This document shows, piece by piece, positions 27,040 to 35,986 of a stretch of 64,000 nucleotides of DNA. A program made the position numbers and the translations under genes. The notes under the pieces were generated by a model. It searched no databases. It saw nothing but the letters and a program-made list of their open reading frames with translations, and was not told the DNA's origin. The DNA is from Synergistaceae bacterium (GTDB taxonomy: Bacteria; Synergistota; Synergistia; Synergistales; Aminobacteriaceae), in assembly GCA_017445405.1 (NCBI GenBank), contig JAFSUD010000042.1:1-64000 (forward strand), read 5' to 3'. Positions within the stretch are counted from its first letter, which is position 1. Each line of letters begins with the position of its first letter.

Positions 27040-27287
27040 ATGAAGATAGAATACTCGAAACAGGCTGTTAAGTTCCTGAACAAGCAGAATAAATCTGTCA
27101 GAGAACGCATAGTGAACGCAATCAACAATATCCCTGAAGGTGATAAGATGATATTGTGAGGCTTCAGGGCTATGATAAATACCGTCTGCGTGTCGGTAGC
27201 TGCAGGGTAATATTTGACCGCATGGGGCGCGTAATCCTGATAGAAAAAATCAACAATCGCGGCGATGTCTATAAAGGAGGATACTAG
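27040..27287 (+). pseudogene. RelE/ParE-family toxin, frameshifted
   Basis: ATG at 27040 opens MKIEYSKQAVKFLNKQNKS...IPEGDKM, which then stops at a TGA. The next frame continues RLQGYDKYRLRVGSCRVIFDR and ends IEKINNRGDVYKGGY at 27287. Together these are a complete RelE-type mRNA interferase of about 82 residues broken by two surplus (or one missing) bases near 27146-27153. The partner gene starts on the base after the stop. The toxin is probably inactive unless the break is a sequencing error. Confidence 0.7.
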
Positions 27288-27524
27288 ATGAATGCGCTGA
27301 AGGAAAGAATATTAGGTGCTGTTACAGTGATGAATTATGCTGACACGCTGAGGCTGTGGAGGATAATATCTGACGAGTTCGGGAATGCCGGTGCGGATTG
27401 GGATGCTATACCTGATGAAGAGCCTGATGATGTAGATTTGCAGATGCTTGCAGAGATTGAGGCCGATTCTGACTGCAGGGAATTTGTGCCGTCAAGTGAA
27501 GCTGAAGAGATGCTGAACTTGTGA
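27288..27524 (+). CDS. putative antitoxin of the RelE-like pair
   Basis: 78 residues, strongly acidic in the second half (DEEPDDVDLQMLAEIEADSDC). It begins directly after the toxin stop with AAAGGAGG upstream, so it is co-translated. Small acidic proteins of this type follow RelE-like toxins in the toxin-first order. No helix-turn-helix is visible. It is intact although its toxin is broken. Confidence 0.6.
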   Translation: MNALKERILGAVTVMNYADTLRLWRIISDEFGNAGADWDAIPDEEPDDVDLQMLAEIEADSDCREFVPSSEAEEMLNL

Positions 27525-27555
27525 TGCTGCAATGTGTGAGGAGAGTGATTAATGC

Positions 27556-27921
27556 ATGTACAGAATAGATTTCTACAAGGACAAAAACGGTGTAAGCGAA
27601 GTGCAAGACTTCATTGATGAGCTAAGACGTAAGCGTTCTACCAACAAAGATGCCCGCATTCAGTATGAGCAGGTTATCCACTATATAGAGCTTCTTATGG
27701 ATAACGGTACTAACCAGTCAACAAAAATCACTAAACAGATTGACGGGGATATTTGGGAGCTTAGGCCGGGACACAATAGAGTGCTATACTTCTGCTATCT
27801 TGATGATATGTTTGTCATGCTTCACCATTTCCGCAAGAAGACAGACAAGACACCTAAGCGTGAGATTGTGCGCGCGAAGGCGGAGCGTGATGATTATGTG
27901 AGGAGGCATAAAGAATCATGA
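27556..27921 (+). CDS. Gp49-like (HigB-type) toxin
   Basis: 121 residues of the phage-derived Gp49-like/DUF891 branch of RelE toxins: YRIDFYKDKNGVSEVQDFIDEL, then IDGDIWELRPGHNRVLYFCYLDDMFVMLHHFRKKTDKTPKREI. The conserved LRPGxxRVLY and FxKKTxKTP blocks are intact. It likely cleaves mRNA on the ribosome. It overlaps the next gene by 4 bp. Confidence 0.8.
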   Translation: MYRIDFYKDKNGVSEVQDFIDELRRKRSTNKDARIQYEQVIHYIELLMDNGTNQSTKITKQIDGDIWELRPGHNRVLYFCYLDDMFVMLHHFRKKTDKTPKREIVRAKAERDDYVRRHKES

Positions 27922-28133
27922 GATATGAAGATGTAACAACGTGGGATGACTACAAGAAGTACGTCAGGGAACAAGGGCCTGAAGAAGCAGCAGTGATTGA
28001 TAAATGCGAACGTATTGCGCAGGCTGTTACTGTGGCTATGAATGCCCTTAAAGAGATTCATATGGGCATGTATACGTATGACCTTGACGAGATGCCGGAA
28101 GAGGCAGCTGAAGAAATAGCTGTTGCTGTGTAA
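27918..28133 (+). CDS. putative antitoxin of the Gp49-like toxin
   Basis: 71 residues, acidic, starting in the ATGA overlap with the toxin. Usual partners of these toxins are XRE helix-turn-helix proteins of ~100 residues; this one is shorter and shows no such motif, so it may be an unusual or truncated antitoxin. Function is inferred from position. An AGCGGAGT-type inverted repeat at 28142-28177 follows. Confidence 0.55.
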   Translation: MRYEDVTTWDDYKKYVREQGPEEAAVIDKCERIAQAVTVAMNALKEIHMGMYTYDLDEMPEEAAEEIAVAV

Positions 28134-28183
28134 GAGACTACGCGGAGTTCTCCTGCCTTATGGGATTACTCCGCTTCCGGTGC

Positions 28184-29386
28184 TCACTCACCCGCTTTGA
28201 AGTTATACACCGGCTTCATTACCTCTATAATTTCTACGCTGTCTGCAATTACATCAAGAATATCATCAAGGCTCTTATACGCCATCGGTGATTCATCAAG
28301 CGTTCCCTCTCTCACCGAAGTAGTGTACACTCCCCTCATCGACTCCCTGTAATCCTCGAGGCTCACTCTCTCCTTAGCTGCCGTCCTCGACATTATGCGC
28401 CCTGCTCCGTGCGGTGCTGAATAATTCCACTCAGGATTCCCCCTGCCTCTCGCAAGCACTGAACCATCACGCATATTTATCGGGATAAGCACTAATTCTC
28501 CGGCATGTGCAGCTATAGCTCCCTTGCGCAATATCATCTCGTCAGTGTCTATGTAGTTGTGCACCGTGTGGAACGCCTCACCTCCTGTAAGGCCTGTGCG
28601 TGAGAGCAATATTTCAGCTATCTTCTCTCTGTTTCTCCGCGCAAAGTCCTGACAGATTTTCACGTCATGCAGATAGTCATCCAGGTATTCGCCGTAAAGC
28701 CAGCACAAATCTTCAGGTATATCGTTCTTCTTGGCCTCCCACTTCATGGCCTCGAGGGCTGCCTGAATCTCCCTGCGCCTTCCCTGTGCCTTGTAGGACG
28801 CTATGAGTTCATCACGCTTCCTGAAATATTCCTCTTTGCCTTCCGCTAACTCTACAGCTAATTTCTGGTAGTAGTTCGCTGCTTGGAGTCCAAGATTCCG
28901 GCTTCCTGTGTGAATCACGAGGTAGTGCGTGCCGTCTTGTGCGCGGTCAATCTCGATGAAGTGATTTCCTCCTCCGAGTGTCCCGAGACTCCGCTCGATC
29001 CTCCGTGAGTCCCTGAGATGCCGGTAACACTTAAGGCGTGTAAGGTCGAAGTGTTCCTGTCTGCCCTCCCAGACATTGAAGCCAGAAGGCACATAATGCG
29101 CTGCCTCGTCAAATTCCGCAAAATCTATCCCATCTCTTCCCAGCTTCACAGTGTACATTCCGCAGCCTATATCTACTCCTACTATGTTTGGGACGGCTTT
29201 ATCTTTCACCGTCATTGTCGTGCCTATTGTGCAGCCTGCTCCTGCGTGAACGTCGGGCATGATGCGGATTCTTGCTCCCTCCGTGAATGGGTAATCACAC
29301 ATTCTGCGTATCTGTTCAACTGCCTCATCCTCTATCACCTTTGCGTAACATATCGCGGTGCTGACTCTTCCTGTTATCTCCATCAT
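28184..29386 (-). CDS. rtcB: RtcB family RNA ligase
   Basis: About 400 residues. RtcB joins 3'-phosphate (or 2',3'-cyclic phosphate) to 5'-OH RNA ends using GTP and Mn2+. Metal and guanylylation motifs are visible: MPDVHAGAG near residue 44, VGVDIGCGM near 70, GTLGGGNHFIE near 138, HTGSRNLG near 160 and APHGAGRIMSR near 325. GAGGAG lies 5-8 nt before ATGs at 29386/29383. It may repair RNAs cut by the neighbouring toxins; KptA, another RNA-end enzyme, is at 44.3 kb. Confidence 0.93.
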   Translation of the reverse strand: MMEITGRVSTAICYAKVIEDEAVEQIRRMCDYPFTEGARIRIMPDVHAGAGCTIGTTMTVKDKAVPNIVGVDIGCGMYTVKLGRDGIDFAEFDEAAHYVPSGFNVWEGRQEHFDLTRLKCYRHLRDSRRIERSLGTLGGGNHFIEIDRAQDGTHYLVIHTGSRNLGLQAANYYQKLAVELAEGKEEYFRKRDELIASYKAQGRRREIQAALEAMKWEAKKNDIPEDLCWLYGEYLDDYLHDVKICQDFARRNREKIAEILLSRTGLTGGEAFHTVHNYIDTDEMILRKGAIAAHAGELVLIPINMRDGSVLARGRGNPEWNYSAPHGAGRIMSRTAAKERVSLEDYRESMRGVYTTSVREGTLDESPMAYKSLDDILDVIADSVEIIEVMKPVYNFKAGE

Positions 29387-29449
29387 GTACACTCCTCACA
29401 AAAATTAATGCCCCCAGGCCGAAACCCGGAGGCTGTAATAACATTAACA

Positions 29450-30682
29450 CTACTCTTCGGGTTTGTCCTTCTCCATGAATGCGATCATTGCCTGTGCTGC
29501 CTTCTTTGCGCCTTCAACTGCATGTACTACTGTCTTCGGCCCTGTTACTACATCTCCAGCAGCAAACACTCCCTCTTTCGTCGTCATGTAGTTCTCATCA
29601 ACGATCAGCAGTCCGTGTTCTCCGGCCAAGAGTCCGCTCGTCGTCCTCACGAGTTTTCCTCTGGGAATCTGGCTAATGGATATTATCGTCGAGTCCGCCT
29701 CTACCTGTATGCGCTCGTCCTCGTGCCCGATTATCTCGTCATTCTCCCCGTAAATCGTCCTGCAGAACACAGGCCCTTTCTCCGTTATCTCCTGCACCTG
29801 CATTCCCGTAACTATCTCCGCTCCGTCAAGTTCCGCATATGCTACCTCGCTTGAGCTTGCCGCTATCTCCTTGCCCATTGCGTAAAGGGTTACTTCCTTT
29901 GTGCCGTTGCGTAAGGCTGTTCGGGCTACATCCATTGCTGCATTGCCAACGCCGATAACTGCCACCTTCTGGCCTAAGTGATGAGCCTTCGGGTTCGCAA
30001 GGTAATTCATCGCAAAGTGAACGTTGCCGAAAGATTCCCCCTTGATGCCGAGAGTGCGGGGTCTCTCTGCCCCTGTGCCTACGAAGATTGACGCGTAGCC
30101 ATCACGGAACAGGTCATCAATCATAAGGATACTGCCTATTGTGGCATTGAGGCGGATTTGAATCCCCATCTCCTCAAGGCGTGCCTCGTACCTGTCAAGA
30201 AGACTCTTCGGAAGTCTGAACTCCGGAATCCCGTACTGCATCACTCCTCCGATCTTGCTCTTCCACTCAAAGATTGTTACCTGATACCCCTCCATCGTCA
30301 GCATAACAGCTACTGTGATTCCGGCCGGGCCTGCTCCGATAACAGCAACTTTCTTGTTGTGGTGATGCACGGGCACAGAGACAAACATTCTGTCTAAGTA
30401 CATCTCAGAAATATAGTTCTCGATGCTTGAGAAATGCACGGGGCTGTCTTTGCGGCCTCTGATGCAGTGTCCGGCGCATTGCTTTGCGTGGTTGCAGACT
30501 TCAGAGCAGACGGCAGAGAGCGGGTTGTTCTTGAAGAGTATTTCTCCGGCCTCCATGAGCTTATGCTGCTTGAAGAGCTGGATGATTTGAGGTATTGGCG
30601 TGTGGACAGGGCAGCCCTCCTGACACATCGGCTTCTTGCAGTTCAGGCAGCGTTCGGCTTCAGTAACTATGTGTAACGGCAT
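29450..30682 (-). CDS. GltD-like FAD/NAD(P) oxidoreductase
   Basis: 410 residues of the glutamate-synthase small-subunit type. The N-terminus has two Cys clusters for 4Fe-4S centres (CLNCKKPMCQEGCP and VCSEVCNHAKQCAGHC). An FAD-binding GAGPAG follows near residue 117, the NAD(P)-binding GVGNAA near 250, and GVFAAGDVVTG near the end. No glutamate synthase large subunit is adjacent, so it may serve another electron-transfer partner. It stands alone between rtcB and the membrane operon. Confidence 0.85.
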   Translation of the reverse strand: MPLHIVTEAERCLNCKKPMCQEGCPVHTPIPQIIQLFKQHKLMEAGEILFKNNPLSAVCSEVCNHAKQCAGHCIRGRKDSPVHFSSIENYISEMYLDRMFVSVPVHHHNKKVAVIGAGPAGITVAVMLTMEGYQVTIFEWKSKIGGVMQYGIPEFRLPKSLLDRYEARLEEMGIQIRLNATIGSILMIDDLFRDGYASIFVGTGAERPRTLGIKGESFGNVHFAMNYLANPKAHHLGQKVAVIGVGNAAMDVARTALRNGTKEVTLYAMGKEIAASSSEVAYAELDGAEIVTGMQVQEITEKGPVFCRTIYGENDEIIGHEDERIQVEADSTIISISQIPRGKLVRTTSGLLAGEHGLLIVDENYMTTKEGVFAAGDVVTGPKTVVHAVEGAKKAAQAMIAFMEKDKPEE

Positions 30683-30739
30683 AGCATTATCCCCCTTGAT
30701 GTTGATATATGTGAATTGAGCTGATTATATCATCACGCA

Positions 30740-30772
30740 AAAATTTACCCCCCAGTTTGTGCCTGAGGGGTA
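30740..30772 (-). terminator. Rho-independent terminator
   Basis: On the minus strand TACCCC-TCAG / CTG-GGGGTA then AATTTTTG, just after the 30790 stop. Confidence 0.8.
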
Positions 30773-30789
30773 ATCTCTGGTTTTGATTA

Positions 30790-31329
30790 TCAGTCAGACA
30801 ATCCTCCCATATTTTGCAGAACTCCGAGCAGTATCATGCATAAGACTACAGCCGCAAGACCTAGATTCATAAACGGGACATTCAGCAAGAGATATAGGCT
30901 GTCTGTGATGAATTTGCCGCTCTCAAAACTCATCGCATTAATGATGCCGACAAGTTCACTGTTCGCATTGACAGGCAAAGCAAGGTAGCAGAGGGAGAAT
31001 AATACAGTTGCCGGTACAAGCGCAAAGAGATTCGACATAGAGATAATCCGCCATGTGATATTAATCCATCTTGATTCCTTGCTGCCGTCCTGCTCTATCG
31101 TCGTCTTCTTCACCCATAATCTTGGACTGTACAGCGCGTAAATGAATGCATCTGCTGCAATCACAACTACCAGCCCGGCAATGAACTTCCAGCCTGCAGA
31201 ATTTATTGCAAAATGTTCCAGAATCAGGACAGCGGCGTAATACAGGAAAGGCAGAATAAAAGCAGCACTGTATTGAAGTCTGTTTTGCTGCTTACGGTTA
31301 AGGTTTCTTTTCTTAGTCATCTTCGCCAT
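30790..31329 (-). CDS. hypothetical membrane protein
   Basis: About 179 residues. A basic N-terminus (MAKMTKKRNLNRKQQNR) precedes four hydrophobic segments. I do not recognise the family. The ATG at 31329 lies inside the end of the upstream gene with GGAGG at good spacing, so the two are translationally coupled and may form a complex. Confidence 0.6.
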   Translation of the reverse strand: MAKMTKKRNLNRKQQNRLQYSAAFILPFLYYAAVLILEHFAINSAGWKFIAGLVVVIAADAFIYALYSPRLWVKKTTIEQDGSKESRWINITWRIISMSNLFALVPATVLFSLCYLALPVNANSELVGIINAMSFESGKFITDSLYLLLNVPFMNLGLAAVVLCMILLGVLQNMGGLSD

Positions 31330-31705
31330 CGTCAGATTCCTCCTTTGAGTGTGAAGCCTCTTCCGCAAAATTATTCGCAACTATCCAGCCTAAACCTTCA
31401 GTTATTCCTGTTGCAGTTGTCGCGTTAATGAGATTCCCAAATCCCGGAATCCATCCCACAAGGAACTGTGATAATGTCCTGCCTCCGATCGCAGACAAAG
31501 CTCCGCCCAAGATAGATTTCGCGGCTGTCTCCGTAATCTCCCTCCCGAACACTGTTCCCAAACTGATAATCATTCCAATCTGTATAGCTGTAATTGGCAC
31601 AGCATCAGAGCCGGGAAGCTGGGCAAGTCCTCCGCCTATTGCACCGGCAGCCAGTGAAGCAGTATGAATTATTCCATGACACTTCTTTTTGTCGTCAGCA
31701 TTCAT
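31313..31705 (-). CDS. DUF697-like membrane protein
   Basis: 130 residues. The core AAGAIGGGLAQLPGSDAVPITAIQIGMIISLGTVFG resembles DUF697 (the YcjF-type GTPase-associated membrane region), followed by a Gly-rich hydrophobic segment and a very acidic tail (KEESDDGEDD). The ATG at 31705 has GAGGAGG 13 nt upstream; a longer frame to 31756 lacks a better site. First gene of a two-gene operon whose promoter contains a G tract. Confidence 0.65.
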   Translation of the reverse strand: MNADDKKKCHGIIHTASLAAGAIGGGLAQLPGSDAVPITAIQIGMIISLGTVFGREITETAAKSILGGALSAIGGRTLSQFLVGWIPGFGNLINATTATGITEGLGWIVANNFAEEASHSKEESDDGEDD

Positions 31706-31745
31706 TGCAAGCTGTGAACCTCCTCGAAGGAAAAAATTTGACGTG

Positions 31746-31774
31746 ATTATACACAAATCGGGGGGGGGTATACC
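31746..31774 (-). promoter_or_regulatory. promoter with a 9-nt homopolymer in its spacer
   Basis: Minus-strand TATAAT at 31751-31746. The 17 bp upstream are CCCCCCCCCGATTTGTG, so nine identical bases lie between the -10 and the -35 position. The -35 itself (GGTATA) is weak. A change in C number would alter the spacer. Confidence 0.5.
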
Positions 31775-31922
31775 GTATATTTACTGAATTTTATGAGGGA
31801 TAATTACTGTATTGATTGCTGAGATTGATAAGCTGAGTCCCAAAGGCTAAACGTCCGAAACGCTCTGTCCCTAAAACAGATGCCCTCATGCCCTCAGCAT
31901 TAACTGATTATACACGGATATA

Positions 31923-31955
31923 TAAAAAATTCTCCTCAGCTTTTGCCAGAGGAGT
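31923..31955 (-). terminator. Rho-independent terminator of the ABC importer operon
   Basis: CTCCTC / GAGGAG stem on the minus strand followed by AATTTTTTAT, just after the 31961 stop. Confidence 0.85.
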
Positions 31956-31960
31956 AACAT

Positions 31961-32923
31961 TTACCTTCTGCCCTTGTCGTACACTTGGCCGAGTGCTCTC
32001 GGTGAATGATTGTGCTTGCTGAAGAACACCAACAGCAATAACGTCAGCACATACGGCAGGATCCTCACGAGGTCGTTATACGCAGAAGGAAGCCCTAACT
32101 GATGGATTATCGCTGCTCCTCCGCTCCTCGCAAAGCCGAATATCAGGCACGCAAACAATGACGGCAATATTGACCAGTTCCCGAAGATTAATGCTGCTAT
32201 TGACAGATAGCCATAGCCCAAGTAAATATCCGGTGAGAAGTTCGCTGACACAGAATAGGCAAAGCTCAGTCCTGCAATCCCTGACAAGCACCCGGAGATG
32301 AACACCGCAACTGTCCTCACAGCATACACATTGATTCCTGCAGCGTCGGCAGAATGGGGGTTATCTCCGCAGGCTCTCAGCCTCATTCCGTAGGCCGTCC
32401 TGTAAAGAACGTACCACATCACTAATGCCGCAATCACTATGATTATCTCGAACGGGTATATATCCCTGAACACTGCACCAACAACAGGAATATCACTCAG
32501 CCCGGGAATCGTTATGCGTGTGCTCGCACCCAGCGTGAACTTGTTAGCCGAACTCCCGAAAACTGAAGCATTAATGCTCTTGGTGAGAAAGCTCGTCAAT
32601 GCCATAGCAAGTATATTCATCACTACTCCGCTGATGACTTGATCCGCCTTGAACCTGATGCACAGCAGCGCGTGCAATAACGCAAATATCCCTCCGCCGA
32701 TCACTGCGCACACAAAGCCCGCATAGTACGGTATCTGCGAACCCGTCCCGAATATCCCGGCCAAGTACACCACCGCGAACGCTCCCGTGAATGCTCCGAA
32801 GCCCTGAAAGCCCTCGAGTGCAAGGTTAGTTACTCCGCTCTTCTCGCTGTAGATTCCCCCGATCGCCATAATGAACAAGGGAAGCGCAAAGCTCAGGCCG
32901 TCAATAATTATCATGTCAAGCAT
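31961..32923 (-). CDS. BMP-type nucleoside ABC importer permease (second)
   Basis: 320 residues, about nine membrane segments; ribose/nucleoside permease family (YufQ-like). GIYSEKSGVTNLALEGFQGFGAF at the N-terminus and the loop RACGDNPHSADAAGINV, which contacts the ATPase, are typical. It is the last gene of the operon. Its AGGAGG-type site lies within the last copy of the 168-bp repeat. Confidence 0.92.
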   Translation of the reverse strand: MLDMIIIDGLSFALPLFIMAIGGIYSEKSGVTNLALEGFQGFGAFTGAFAVVYLAGIFGTGSQIPYYAGFVCAVIGGGIFALLHALLCIRFKADQVISGVVMNILAMALTSFLTKSINASVFGSSANKFTLGASTRITIPGLSDIPVVGAVFRDIYPFEIIIVIAALVMWYVLYRTAYGMRLRACGDNPHSADAAGINVYAVRTVAVFISGCLSGIAGLSFAYSVSANFSPDIYLGYGYLSIAALIFGNWSILPSLFACLIFGFARSGGAAIIHQLGLPSAYNDLVRILPYVLTLLLLVFFSKHNHSPRALGQVYDKGRR

Positions 32924-33427
32924 CTATTTCTTCCTCCTGTCCAACATGCCGTAAACGTCCATTCCCGCAACCTCCGGCTCGATATGCTGACACGGACTCT
33001 TGCAGCCCTTCAGGAACGACACAAGAACGCACACGTCCAAGCTATAGCATACGAGAGAAAGCAGACCGCCAGTAATTATCATGTCAAGCATCTATTTCTT
33101 CCTCCTGTCCAACATGCCGTAAACGTCCATTCCCGCAACCTCCGCCTCGATAAGCTGACACGGACTCTTGCAGCCCTTCAGGAACGACACAAGAACGCAC
33201 ATGCTCAAGCTGTGGCATACGAGAGAAAGCAGACCGCCAGTAATTATCATGTCAAGCATCTATTTCTTCCTCCTGTCCAACATGCCGTAAACGTCCATTC
33301 CCGCAACCTCCGGCTCGATATGCTGACACGGACTCTTGCAGTCCTTCAGGAACGACACAAGAACGCACATGCTCAAGCTGTGGCATACGAGAGAAAGCAG
33401 ACCGCCAGTAATCATTATGTCCAGCAT
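32913..33427 (-). repeat. 168-bp tandem repeat (three units) between the two permease genes, each encoding a 55-residue chimeric ORF
   Basis: Three units give ORFs at 33427-33260, 33259-33092 and 33091-32924. Each is 55 codons plus TAG, followed directly by the next ATG, and has AGGAGG upstream. Each ORF joins the start of the second permease (MLDMIIT..) to the end of the first (CVLVSFL..., HIEPE.., LDRRKK). Period is exactly 168 bp; copies differ by a few substitutions. Parent genes remain intact. Expression of the ORFs is plausible from their signals but unproven. Confidence 0.93.
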
Positions 33428-33428
33428 G

Positions 33429-34457
33429 TTATTTCTTCCTCCTGTCCAAGACCGCAGAACATGCCGCAAACGTCAATATGAACGCAGTAATCAGGCTCGC
33501 AATCTCCGGCTCGATATGCTGTCTCGAGCTCATGTACACCGTGCCCTTAGAGATTATCGTTATCAGGAATGACGCTAACACACAGCCTACCGGGTTATTG
33601 CCTCCGAGAAGAGACACTGCGATCGCGTCAAACCCCATCGACGGAGTTACGCCCGGCTGAATCGCGGCCAAGTATCCGCAGAAGTAAGAGACTCCTGCAA
33701 GTCCCGCAAGTGCTCCAGAAAGAGTCATCGTCATCAACGCTGTCCTGTTCACGTTCATTCCGGCGTAATAGGCTGCCTTCGGTGAGAGTCCCGTCGCCTT
33801 GACCTCGTAGCCGTAAGTTGTCCGCTCAAGCACCCAGTGAAGAAACAGCGCAGTAATCACCGCCAGCGGAAACGCTAACGGAATATCCATCTTCAGGTTC
33901 TCCCAGCGGTAACCGTTCAGGGTAAGCCTTGCTGCGTCGGCTATGCTCTTGCTCTGGCGGGACACAGGGTTAATGTAGAACACGTTGATGTAGAACGTAA
34001 CAAGGTACATGATTACCGAGTTCAGCATGATTGAGCTGACTACCTCGTTGACGTTGAAGCGGCACTTCAGCCAGCCTATTAACGCTCCGACAACTGCACC
34101 CGCCAAGAATCCCGCGAGAACTACAAGAACGCGCGAAGGGATTACGCCTGAAAGCATGTGTGCAGCGATCCCTGCAGCGAGCATCTGACCGGATACGCCT
34201 ATGTTGAAGAATCCTCCCTTGAGTGCAAGCGCAACAGACAGCGACGCAAATATCATCGGAGTCATCGCGTCAATGAAGCTCATGAAGTCCGTGAACATGC
34301 TCTGACGGCCCGCATACTTCACCTTGTGCATGAGTCCCGAGCCCTGCAGAAGGTTCATGTATGCAGCTACCGGGTCTTTGCCCATGAGCCAGAGAATCAA
34401 CGCTCCGAACAGAAGGCTTATCACTATTGCGAGGCAGGACAGAAAAAGTTTCTTCAT
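33429..34457 (-). CDS. BMP-type nucleoside ABC importer permease (first)
   Basis: 342 residues, about ten membrane segments; YufP-like partner of the other permease. GGFFNIGVSGQMLAAGIAAH and VKATGLSPKAAYYAGMN (the ATPase coupling loop) are visible. It overlaps the ATPase gene by 4 bp. The C-terminus ends LDRRKK, the part copied in the downstream repeat. Confidence 0.92.
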   Translation of the reverse strand: MKKLFLSCLAIVISLLFGALILWLMGKDPVAAYMNLLQGSGLMHKVKYAGRQSMFTDFMSFIDAMTPMIFASLSVALALKGGFFNIGVSGQMLAAGIAAHMLSGVIPSRVLVVLAGFLAGAVVGALIGWLKCRFNVNEVVSSIMLNSVIMYLVTFYINVFYINPVSRQSKSIADAARLTLNGYRWENLKMDIPLAFPLAVITALFLHWVLERTTYGYEVKATGLSPKAAYYAGMNVNRTALMTMTLSGALAGLAGVSYFCGYLAAIQPGVTPSMGFDAIAVSLLGGNNPVGCVLASFLITIISKGTVYMSSRQHIEPEIASLITAFILTFAACSAVLDRRKK

Positions 34458-35986
34458 TCTTTCTTCACTCCCATCATGTACAGGCCTATATCGTCAACGC
34501 TAAGCTCACTAGCAGGAGCTACTTTGTTTATGCTTCCGTTGTAGATAACGGCTATTGTGTCTGCGCAGTCCATAATCTCATCAAGGTCTAGGGAGATTAA
34601 CAGCACCGCAGCTCCTCTGTCGCGTTCAGCAACTATCTGCCTGTGAATGTTCATCACAGCTCCGGCATCGAGGCCTCGTGTAGGCTGCATGAAGATAATT
34701 AACGGAGTCTGCATGTCTACTTCGCGCGCGATGATTGCCTTCTGCTGGTTGCCTCCGGACATTGAGCGCGTTATCGTCGCATTGCCCTGACTGCTCCGGA
34801 TGTCGTAACGGTCAAGCAATTTCTGCCCGTGCTCGTTGAAGGCCGACTCACTGATGACTCCCTTGCTCGAGAATGCAGGGCTGTAGTACTGCCTCAATGG
34901 GAAGTTGTCCCGCAATGTGAAGTCGAGCACCAAGCCCACGTTATGCCTGTCCTCCGGAATGTAAGCGATCCCGGCGTTGATTCGTTCGCGCACAGAAGCG
35001 TGCGTGATGTCCTGGCCGTTGAGAGTGATGCGTCCTGACGAACACGGCATGAGTCCAGCTATCGAGTCGGCTAACTCGTTCTGGCCGTTCCCCGAGACTC
35101 CGGCGACAGCAAACACCTCGCCCGCATGTATCTCAAAGTTCACGGACTTCACAGCGTCGTAGCCTGATGGTGTCTTCACGGTGAGGCCCTCTACCTTCAG
35201 CACAGTATCTCCGAACTCTGCGGGAGTCTTCTCCGTCGTGAAGGAGATTTCGCGTCCTACCATCAATCTTGCCATCTCGTCGGTTGATGTTGTCTTCACG
35301 TCAAGGATTGCTGCGAGCTTGCCGTGATTCAGAATTGCGCACCTGTCAGCAACTGCCTTTATCTCGTTGAGCTTGTGTGTGATGAGAATTATCGTCTTGC
35401 CGTAATCCCTGAGTCCGTCTAACACAAACAACAGAGCCTTTATCTCCTGAGGAGTCAGGACTGCGGTCGGCTCGTCAAAGATGAGTATCTCGGCTTCCCT
35501 GTAAAGCATCTTCAGAATCTCGACCTTCTGACGCGAGGCAACGTTCAAGTCCTCTATTACGTCTTCGGGGTTAATCTTGAGGCCGTAACGTTCGGATAAC
35601 TCTGCAATGTCGTGATTGGCCTTCCTGATGTCCACGCAAGGAAAAAGCCCGAGAAACTTCCTCTCAGGCTCAAGTCCCAGAATGATATTCTCAGCAACGG
35701 TGTAGTTCGAAACGAGGCGGAACTCCTGATGCACCATGCCTATACTGAGCTGTGTAGCATAACGCGGGGAGTTTATCCGCTCACGTTTTCCGCGAATATA
35801 TATCTCCCCTTCGTCAGGCTCGTACATTCCGAACAGCATACTCACTAACGTAGACTTCCCTGCTCCGTTCTCGCCGAGCACCGCAAAAATCTCGCCCTTG
35901 TTGATGGTGAGCGACACGTCGTCGTTTGCGATGATGCCGGGAAATCTCTTCGTGATATGCCTGAACTCTACGATTGGCTCGCTCAT
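34454..35986 (-). CDS. BMP-type nucleoside ABC importer ATPase (double ABC)
   Basis: 510 residues with two fused ABC domains. The first has GENGAGKST near residue 37 and DEPTAVL; the second has GVSGNGQNE and MSGGNQQK near 405, with the usual degenerate second Walker A. This is the RbsA/YufO type that energises nucleoside uptake. It overlaps the permease gene by 4 bp and abuts the binding-protein gene. Confidence 0.93.
   Translation of the reverse strand: MSEPIVEFRHITKRFPGIIANDDVSLTINKGEIFAVLGENGAGKSTLVSMLFGMYEPDEGEIYIRGKRERINSPRYATQLSIGMVHQEFRLVSNYTVAENIILGLEPERKFLGLFPCVDIRKANHDIAELSERYGLKINPEDVIEDLNVASRQKVEILKMLYREAEILIFDEPTAVLTPQEIKALLFVLDGLRDYGKTIILITHKLNEIKAVADRCAILNHGKLAAILDVKTTSTDEMARLMVGREISFTTEKTPAEFGDTVLKVEGLTVKTPSGYDAVKSVNFEIHAGEVFAVAGVSGNGQNELADSIAGLMPCSSGRITLNGQDITHASVRERINAGIAYIPEDRHNVGLVLDFTLRDNFPLRQYYSPAFSSKGVISESAFNEHGQKLLDRYDIRSSQGNATITRSMSGGNQQKAIIAREVDMQTPLIIFMQPTRGLDAGAVMNIHRQIVAERDRGAAVLLISLDLDEIMDCADTIAVIYNGSINKVAPASELSVDDIGLYMMGVKKE

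Noticed and set aside
31760-31768. Terminator stem for the G tract
   Set aside because: No matching C run within hairpin distance; it lies in a promoter spacer instead.
32984-33481. 165-codon plus-strand ORF with three internal protein repeats
   Set aside because: It is the antisense of the 168-bp tandem repeat; the 3n period keeps any frame open. The minus-strand ORFs have AGGAGG sites and parent-gene homology, this one does not.
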